A stretch of DNA of 64,000 nucleotides from Gonocerus acuteangulatus (lineage: Eukaryota > Arthropoda > Insecta > Hemiptera > Coreidae), in NCBI GenBank assembly GCA_946811695.1, contig OX328130.1, forward strand, positions 74,737,353 through 74,801,352, in the 5' to 3' direction. The notes under the pieces were generated by a model. It ran no database searches, was not told the DNA's origin, and saw only the letters and a list, made by a program, of their open reading frames with translations. Below, in pieces: positions 56,341 through 64,000 of the stretch (position 1 is its first letter; each line of letters begins with the position of its first letter). The position numbers and the translations under genes were made by a program.

Positions 56341-56408
56341 GTTAAGTAAAGCCATTTTATTCATTTACTCATGGCGTACGTGTAAAAAGTTTTTATTAAA
56401 TAAATCAT

Positions 56409-56629
56409 GGAGACCCGATGGCCGTGAGGGTTAAGGCGTGAGCACTTAACACTCCATGCCAAAGGTCGTGGGTTCGATTCCCACTAGGGGTGGTGGCTTT
56501 TCTTTCGGAAAAAAGAAAAGACATCACCCCTATCCTGGCTAGAAAAGGGTGGTAACCTATAGATAACCCGTCCTAAAATTCGTAGTAAATAATGAATGGA
56601 CGTTAAAATTAAAAAAAAAAATAATAAAA
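56409..56629 (+). mobile_element. tRNA-derived SINE, family 1, copy b
   Basis: Head GGCCGTGAGGGTTAAGGCG (A box) and GTGGGTTCGATTCCCACT (B box), then GGGGTGGTGGCTTTTC, AAAAGGGTGGTAACCTATAG and GGACGTTAAAATT plus an A-rich tail. It is flanked by an 11-bp duplication AAATAAATCAT (56398-56408; 56630-56640). Confidence 0.85.
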
Positions 56630-56640
56630 AAATAAATCAT

Positions 56641-57682
56641 ATGTTCCTTTAACCCATATTTTTTTATTTATCAATAAGTAACTGCTACTAGATAAAATCA
56701 CTGGCGGGCCTGTTCTAAACAAGACCAGAACATTCTCCACCGTCTATATACAGAAAGAAATATAGGAAAGCCCTTTTAGATATTTGGTTGAATCTTCAAT
56801 TTATCACATAATACATTTTCATTTGTTATTATTATTATTTTTTAATCTTAATATTCTTCATAGTTATCCAACTAACATTTTTCATTCTTTTTTAAGTCTA
56901 TAAATTTGTTTAATTGTAGTTTAGATCAAGGCATATCAGTTCTGGGTTGGATTTTGAGAGGGGTGAACATTTGTATTCGGAAGACATATATAACAATAAT
57001 TGACCAGGAGCAAATCGAAAATTTCCAGGAACAGTCGTTTAATAAATGAAAAAAAAAATCGAAAAAACACTTTCTTTTATTTAATTCTTTCACTCATAAC
57101 TCTAAAGGTATTGAACAAAATAGCAATATTTAAAAAATTTTTTTTATATAATTTTTTCGGGACCTTAAAATTATAATCTTTTCGGGACCTTCGTATCCAA
57201 GCTGAATTATGACTATTATATACTAAAAATACTACGTTTTTTTTTTTTTTTTTTTTTTTTTAAGCGTAAAAATGGACATTTTTAAAAGTGTTGCAAAATT
57301 CAAGCGACATCTTTACATGTTTGAAATATTTAAAAAAACAAAAAAAAAACAAAGGCATTCAATCTTTTAAAACTTTTTACAGATTGAAAATAGGCGAATT
57401 AGGAAGGCTTCAGGAATGAATTCTCACCCAAATTGTAATTAGTATCCGTTGAAAAATGCTCGAGAAAGACCCTTTGAAATTGCGAGCAATACACTCAACT
57501 GATATTTTGCAAATAGCCAAAAAAAAAATTAGTGCAATTTATTAAACTGTTTTTACTATTTTTATTTGTTGTCCACAACACACTCGAGATGGATAATCCA
57601 TCGAAAGGGCTGTAATGGAACATCAAACAAAAATCCACTTAGCATGTAGTTTTGAAATATTTCTGTAGGGATAAAATGGAAA
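56641..57682. other. Unique AT-rich DNA
   Basis: Poly-T near 57238-57260. No gene or recognised repeat. Confidence 0.4.
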
Positions 57683-57696
57683 CCTATAATTTAATA

Positions 57697-60600
57697 GTGA
57701 AGATGGAGATAGTTAGCCGTTGCAGAGATACGAAGACAAGGTATAGTTGGGATTCGGCTAGGAGATGGAGATAGTTAGCCGTTGCAGAGATACGAAGACA
57801 AGGTATAGTTGGGATTCGGCTAGGAGATGGAGATAGTTAGCCGTTGCAGAGATACGAAGACAAGGTATAGTTGGGATTCGGCTAGGAGATGGAGATAGTT
57901 AGCCGTTGCAGAGATACGAAGACAAGGTATAGTTGGGATTCGGCTAGGAGATGGAGATAGTTAGCCGTTGCAGAGATACGAAGACAAGGTATAGTTGGGA
58001 TTCGGCTAGGAGATGGAGATAGTTAGGCGTTGCAGAGATACGAAGACAAGGTATAGTTGGGATTCGGCTAGGAGATGGAGATAGTTAGCCGTTGCAGAGA
58101 TACGAAGACAAGGTATAGTTGGGATTCGGCTAGGAGATGGAGATAGTTAGGCGTTGCAGAGATACGAAGACAAGGTATAGTTGGGATTCGGCTAGGAGAT
58201 GGAGATAGTTAGCCGTTGCAGAGATACGAAGACAAGGTATAGTTGGGATTCGGCTAGGAGATGGAGATAGTTAGCCGTTGCAGAGATACGAAGACAAGGT
58301 ATAGTTGGGATTCGGCTAGGAGATGGAGATAGTTAGCCGTTGCAGAGATACGAAGACAAGGTATAGTTGGGATTCGGCTAGGAGATGGAGATAGTTAGCC
58401 GTTGCAGAGATACGAAGACAAGGTATAGTTGGGATTCGGCTAGGAGATGGAGATAGTTAGCCGTTGCAGAGATACGAAGACAAGGTATAGTTGGGATTCG
58501 GCTAGGAGATGGAGATAGTTAGCCGTTGCAGAGATACGAAGACAAGGTATAGTTGGGATTCGGCTAGGAGATGGAGATAGTTAGCCGTTGCAGAGATACG
58601 AAGACAAGGTATAGTTGGGATTCGGCTAGGAGATGGAGATAGTTAGCCGTTGCAGAGATACGAAGACAAGGTATAGTTGGGATTCGGCTAGGAGATGGAG
58701 ATAGTTAGCCGTTGCAGAGATACGAAGACAAGGTATAGTTGGGATTCGGCTAGGAGATGGAGATAGTTAGCCGTTGCAGAGATACGAAGACAAGGTATAG
58801 TTGGGATTCGGCTAGGAGATGGAGATAGTTAGCCGTTGCAGAGATACGAAGACAAGGTATAGTTGGGATTCGGCTAGGAGATGGAGATAGTTAGCCGTTG
58901 CAGAGATACGAAGACAAGGTATAGTTGGGATTCGGCTAGGAGATGGAGATAGTTAGCCGTTGCAGAGATACGAAGGCAAGGTATAGTTGGGATTCGGCTA
59001 GGAGATGGAGATAGTTAGCCGTTGCAGAGATACGAAGACAAGGTATAGTTGGGATTCGGCTAGGAGATGGAGATAGTTAGCCGTTGCAGAGATACGAAGA
59101 CAAGGTATAGTTGGGATTCGGCTAGGAGATGGAGATAGTTAGCCGTTGCAGAGATACGAAGGCAAGGTATAGTTGGGATTCGGCTAGGAGATGGAGATAG
59201 TTAGCCGTTGCAGAGATACGAAGACAGGTATAGTTGGGATTCGGCTAGGAGATGGAGATAGTTAGCCGTTGCAGAGATACGAAGACAAGGTATAGTTGGG
59301 ATTCGGCTAGGAGATGGAGATAGTTAGCCGTTGCAGAGATACGAAGACAAGGTATAGTTGGGATTCGGCTAGGAGATGGAGATAGTTAGCCGTTGCAGAG
59401 ATACGAAGACAGGTATAGTTGGGATTCGGCTAGGAGATGGAGATAGTTAGCCGTTGCAGAGATACGAAGACAAGGTATAGTTGGGATTCGGCTAGGAGAT
59501 GGAGATAGTTAGCCGTTGCAGAGATACGAAGACAAGGTATAGTTGGGATTCGGCTAGGAGATGGAGATAGTTAGCCGTTGCAGAGATACGAAGGCAAGGT
59601 ATAGTTGGGATTCGGCTAGGAGATGGAGATAGTTAGCCGTTGCAGAGATACGAAGACAGGTATAGTTGGGATTCGGCTAGGAGATGGAGATAGTTAGCCG
59701 TTGCAGAGATACGAAGACAAGGTATAGTTGGGATTCGGCTAGGAGATGGAGATAGTTAGCCGTTGCAGAGATACGAAGACAAGGTATAGTTGGGATTCGG
59801 CTAGGAGATGGAGATAGTTAGCCGTTGCAGAGATACGAAGACAAGGTATAGTTGGGATTCGGCTAGGAGATGGAGATAGTTAGCCGTTGCAGAGATACGA
59901 AGACAAGGTATAGTTGGGATTCGGCTAGGAGATGGAGATAGTTAGCCGTTGCAGAGATACGAAGACAAGGTATAGTTGGGATTCGGCTAGGAGATGGAGA
60001 TAGTTAGCCGTTGCAGAGATACGAAGACAAGGTATAGTTGGGATTCGGCTAGGAGATGGAGATAGTTAGCCGTTGCAGAGATACGAAGACAAGGTATAGT
60101 TGGGATTCGGCTAGGAGATGGAGATAGTTAGCCGTTGCAGAGATACGAAGACAAGGTATAGTTGGGATTCGGCTAGGAGATGGAGATAGTTAGCCGTTGC
60201 AGAGATACGAAGACAAGGTATAGTTGGGATTCGGCTAGGAGATGGAGATAGTTAGCCGTTGCAGAGATACGAAGACAAGGTATAGTTGGGATTCGGCTAG
60301 GAGATGGAGATAGTTAGCCGTTGCAGAGATACGAAGACAAGGTATAGTTGGGATTCGGCTAGGAGATGGAGATAGTTAGCCGTTGCAGAGATACGAAGAC
60401 AAGGTATAGTTGGGATTCGGCTAGGAGATGGAGATAGTTAGCCGTTGCAGAGATACGAAGACAAGGTATAGTTGGGATTCGGCTAGGAGATGGAGATAGT
60501 TAGCCGTTGCAGAGATACGAAGACAAGGTATAGTTGGGATTCGGCTAGGAGATGGAGATAGTTAGCCGTTGCAGAGATACGAAGACAAGGTATAGTTGGG

Positions 60601-61530
60601 ATTCGGCTAGGAGATGGAGATAGTTAGCCGTTGCAGAGATACGAAGACAAGGTATAGTTGGGATTCGGCTAGGAGATGGAGATAGTTAGCCGTTGCAGAG
60701 ATACGAAGACAAGGTATAGTTGGGATTCGGCTAGGAGATGGAGATAGTTAGCCGTTGCAGAGATACGAAGACAAGGTATAGTTGGGATTCGGCTAGGAGA
60801 TGGAGATAGTTAGCCGTTGCAGAGATACGAAGACAAGGTATAGTTGGGATTCGGCTAGGAGATGGAGATAGTTAGCCGTTGCAGAGATACGAAGACAAGG
60901 TATAGTTGGGATTCGGCTAGGAGATGGAGATAGTTAGCCGTTGCAGAGATACGAAGACAAGGTATAGTTGGGATTCGGCTAGGAGATGGAGATAGTTAGC
61001 CGTTGCAGAGATACGAAGACAAGGTATAGTTGGGATTCGGCTAGGAGATGGAGATAGTTAGCCGTTGCAGAGATACGAAGACAAGGTATAGTTGGGATTC
61101 GGCTAGGAGATGGAGATAGTTAGCCGTTGCAGAGATACGAAGACAAGGTATAGTTGGGATTCGGCTAGGAGATGGAGATAGTTAGCCGTTGCAGAGATAC
61201 GAAGACAAGGTATAGTTGGGATTCGGCTAGGAGATGGAGATAGTTAGCCGTTGCAGAGATACGAAGACAAGGTATAGTTGGGATTCGGCTAGGAGATGGA
61301 GATAGTTAGCCGTTGCAGAGATACGAAGACAAGGTATAGTTGGGATTCGGCTAGGAGAAAAACGTCAGACTTTCAGGAAGAAATCTGTATTTGGACGTTT
61401 CGGCTGCTTATAAGTTGTATTTTTTTAGCTGAAGAAGGCTGCCAATGTGCAGCCGAAACGTCCAAATACAGATTTCTTCCTGAAAGTCTGACGTTTTTCT
61501 CCTAGCCGAATCCCAACTATACCTTGTCTT
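57697..61530. mobile_element. Foldback element FB8 with one arm expanded into a 59-copy array
   Basis: The whole unit is flanked by a 14-bp direct repeat CCTATAATTTAATA (57683-57696; 61531-61544). The right part (61356-61530) is a compact hairpin: AAAACGTCAGACTTTCAGG...GGACGTTTCGGCTGC against its reverse complement, ending AGCCGAATCCCAACTATACC. The complement of that right end is the second half of the 62-bp unit, so the array is an amplified left arm. The unit's first part (GATAGTTAGCCG) is the family's left terminus as in FB1. There is no coding capacity. Confidence 0.85.
57701..61355 (+). repeat. 62-bp satellite array, 59 copies
   Basis: Units begin AGATGGAGATAGTTAGCCGT and end GGGATTCGGCTAGG. 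The length of 3655 bp equals 59 units minus three single-base deletions (GACAGG variants at about 59224, 59409 and 59655). Extremely homogeneous; rare variants are GGCAAGG (about 58975, 59161, 59592) and TTAGGCG (about 58026, 58150). Confidence 0.97.
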
Positions 61531-61544
61531 CCTATAATTTAATA

Positions 61545-62745
61545 TTTGGATCTGGAATCTTTTTGACGAGAGAAGCCCTTTTTATTTAAAGCAATACAAA
61601 AAAATATATAAATTGAATAAATCTTTCTTTCTGTTGAGAAAGGGTTTTATAGACCACTTGTAGAATTGGCGAACAAATTGTAATTCTCAAAGGATTTAAA
61701 GTTGCAAGAAATGTGGACAGAAAGACAAGTAGAATCCTTTCTAAAGGTTATGAATATTAATCCTTTGAGAACTGTAACTAGAATCTGAGGAAGAGGATTG
61801 GAGAAAGGGAGGTTGAAAGGAGCAGACAATCCTACACAAAGGGTTATGGTGAGGTGGTGAGGGTTCATGCAAACAGGGAGATAGAGATAAACCTTAAGGG
61901 CAATATTTACACTCAAGTCTGGAGGGGAGAGTGTTGGAGAGTGTATTGGTAGGCTGGTCATATTTGGTGACTGAAACCGGGACACATTGATACCGGGGAG
62001 GAGGGAGTGGAATAAAAATAGTACAATTTAGAAGCAAAATGGCGAGTTTTAAGCCTTGCAAGCATAGTTAAGAAAGTATTCGAAAAAAAAAAATTATTAA
62101 TAGAGATGAAAAGTTTTTGGATCTTCGTATATTTTTTCAAATCAATTACAAAAAATTATATACAAAATTCTAAATAAATACAATTTTCAATTCAAAATAA
62201 ACTCCACAAAAGAATGAAGTAGACAACTAGGGTAAATTAATAATCTAACGAGACGGGCTCTACTTAAGGCGAGATGTTTGCTTATTTCTTCCAAGAAGAG
62301 AATAGCCAAGTAATTAAAAAATAAATAGCTTCCCAGGCCAATAACAATTAGCATTTTAGTTGATTCTAAACTATAGTGGTATTCAGTTGCCTTTTAAAAA
62401 CTCCAGCTTTAATACAAACTAACTCCCACTGAATAGCATACAATTTCACAAAGCTTTTCTGTTTCAATTAAACTAATAGACATTAAGAGGAGGAGCTTCA
62501 AAGAATTTCTTGAAGCGTTCAGAGCTAATGGGGATCTCGGCAGATCAAAAGCCATTCAGTCAGTAGTGTAAGCTTAGGGCTGAGAAACATTTCGGGGACA
62601 AAGTTGGTCGTGACTACTGAAATCTCAATTCAAATTGAATTGTCGCCTTAATTTTTTAGCATAAATATGCTTCAGCTAAGACAAAACTGGAAAAAACGCG
62701 ACAAAAAAGTGTAACAAAAAAAATATCAAGTTTACACTTAAAATT
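61545..62745. other. Unique DNA
   Basis: The 112-codon minus-strand frame at 61647-61985 has no recognisable domain. AAGCATAAATATGC-type sequence at about 62659 is related to the adjacent foldback. Confidence 0.4.
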
Positions 62746-63096
62746 ATTTCGTTTAGAGCCTTCTGCTCAAATTCAGGAACATAAATATGCGTTTGATCCA
62801 CCCGCCTAACCTATGTAATGTGATGGATAACATACAGTCTTCCTTTCCGTACATGGCCTCTGCGCATGCGCAAACGCCAGCGTACACTTTTATGTAACGG
62901 TTTTTTTCCAGTCTAGTCATCGCTAAAGCATATTTATGCTAAAAGTGTCACAAAAAAAGTGTCCGCTGGCGTTCCCACTAGCGGTGTGGCCATATACGAA
63001 CAAGATGACTGTATGTTATATAGTACATTACACAGGTTTGTCGGGTGGAGCTAAAGCATATTTATTTTCCTGAATTTGAGCAGAAGGCTCTAAACG

Positions 63097-63100
<4 letters not shown>
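62746..63100. mobile_element. Foldback MITE with arms of about 110 bp
   Basis: ATTTCGTTTAGAGCCTTCTG at the left pairs with CAGAAGGCTCTAAACGAAAT at the right. Complementarity continues through AACATACAGTC and GGCC. A second inverted pair (TAGCATAAATATGC at 62659 and GCATATTTATGCTA at 62929) suggests an older, larger palindrome. Confidence 0.7.

Positions 63101-63147
<47 letters not shown>
63101..63147. repeat. (TA)n microsatellite
   Basis: It directly abuts the right end of the foldback MITE. Confidence 0.95.
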
Positions 63148-63156
<9 letters not shown>

Positions 63157-63569
63157 CTTCTTTACGACGCACAAAAGGGGAAAAAAAACTCAAACCGAAT
63201 GTTTTCAATCCGGTTTGAACTTGAAGCATTTTTTGTACCTAATCAGTTGTAGAATACTGCTTTTCCATTTTATTAATAGTTCTGACCATAAAACACCTTT
63301 TGTCGACTGTCTTTTCGCCGTGTAGAAATCTCAGTTTTTAGTAAAAATCAAAACAATATTTTATTCCACTCATTTTATTCCTGAAAAGTTGTTGTTTTTT
63401 TTTTGTTTAATAATTTTTTTTTCTAAGTTGGACGATTTCTGTGGATGTATACACACATATACATTTCAACTACCGTTTTTTTCGTGGCATTATTATTAGG
63501 GAATTTTGTCTAAGGTTCGTTTAACCAGAAAAAGAGCGTAAATGTACTAAAAGGGGATAGATTGAATAG

Positions 63570-63710
63570 TGGGTTCGATTCTCACTATGGGGTGGTGGCT
63601 TTTATTTAGGAAAAAGAAGAGGCATCAGCTCTATCCTGGCTGAAAAGGGTGGTAACCTATAGATAACCCGTCCGAAAATTCTTAGTTAATAATAATGGAC
63701 GTTAAAATTT
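63570..63710 (+). mobile_element. tRNA-derived SINE, family 1, copy c (5'-truncated)
   Basis: It begins at the B box (GTGGGTTCGATTCTCACTAT) and continues collinearly through AAAAGGGTGGTAACCTATAG and GGACGTTAAAATTT. The A box half of the head is missing. Confidence 0.8.
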
Positions 63711-64000
63711 AAACAAATTACATAAATACAAGAATATAAAGCGTGTACGTCCATCATAACCTGGATGTGCAGCGGTAGAGGGAGAGTGTGTGGGAACTTC
63801 TGCACATGTGACCTGGATAAACCTTCGCCCAACAGCAGTATCACGGGAATATAACAGTTTTTATCGACGGGTATTGCCATGCTCGAGTCAATTGTAGTAT
63901 GTGTGATTTGTGATTTTATGCTTCGCTAACATTCTTTCTAGGCATCAACGTTTAGGCAAAGGTTTGCCTGAAACGAGAGGAAAAAAGTTTTAAAAACGAG
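63711..64000. other. Unique DNA to window end
   Basis: A 64-codon minus-strand frame (63686-63880) has no recognisable features. Confidence 0.4.

Noticed and set aside
57701..57762. tRNA-like A and B boxes in the 62-bp unit (TAGTTAGCCG..., GGGATTCGG)
   Set aside because: Box spacing and sequence match the consensus poorly; a SINE origin cannot be supported.
57701..61355. CRISPR-like array (also 13233-18000, 21754-22943, 54880-56340)
   Set aside because: Units are head-to-tail with no unique spacers, in a eukaryotic repeat context with no cas genes.
61647..61985. 112-codon minus-strand frame
   Set aside because: No motif, no splice context and composition like its surroundings.

Overview
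This is a non-bacterial, repeat-dominated window from a large AT-rich animal nuclear genome. An arthropod is the best guess, but it is weakly supported: the 5S-derived SINE head has the GCCAACG...TGTTGGCA ends typical of arthropod 5S rRNA, and the one recognisable host exon belongs to the hnRNP L family (Drosophila smooth). There is no operon, no intact multi-exon gene and no tRNA, rRNA or CRISPR locus that I would call functional.

Host genes. The only confident host coding sequence is an 88-bp minus-strand exon of an hnRNP L-type RNA-binding protein (12190-12277), with both splice sites visible. The candidate 5' coding exon at 20007-20061 (+) and the 82-codon ORF at 47338-47583 (+) are plausible but unidentified. 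The rest of the window behaves as intron or intergenic DNA.

Left edge, 1-4700. This is a stack of nested transposons. An LTR retrotransposon on the minus strand (gag start, tRNA-Phe primer site, 154-bp LTR) sits in the (AT)n tract of a Helentron-like element. That element appears to sit inside a second copy of the same family, which is also split by a different Helentron-like subfamily. A terminal-inverted-repeat MITE and a pogo/Tigger-like end follow.

4.9-18 kb. Mostly unique DNA with a purine-rich tract, a 30-bp minisatellite, a tRNA-derived SINE, the hnRNP L exon and a 32-copy, 149-bp satellite.

18-30 kb. A foldback element, a piggyBac-like MITE carrying a 17 x 70-bp array, foldback MITEs, a 154-bp array with splice-site-like signals, and a second copy of the second Helentron-like subfamily.

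30-40 kb. MITEs, tRNA SINEs and a further Helentron-like copy.

40.6-49.7 kb. An inverted pair of nearly identical arms flanks about 7 kb. The left arm carries a 5S-headed SINE and a truncated LINE, while the right arm keeps both sites empty. Between the arms lie a second tRNA SINE and a 1.7-kb palindromic hAT-type element full of CCGGAAG motifs.

49.7-64 kb. A full-length Helentron-like element, a 42-bp and a 43-bp minisatellite, a SINE, a 59-copy 62-bp array grown from one arm of a foldback element, and a foldback MITE.

Recurring themes. (1) Termini of DNA elements have repeatedly expanded into tandem arrays. (2) SINEs are assembled from shared modules behind different pol III heads. (3) A small structured motif, CTGANGA-N-stem-GAAA, which resembles a hammerhead ribozyme core, recurs in otherwise different repeats. 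All coordinates and copy counts come from reading by eye; no alignment or database search was run.
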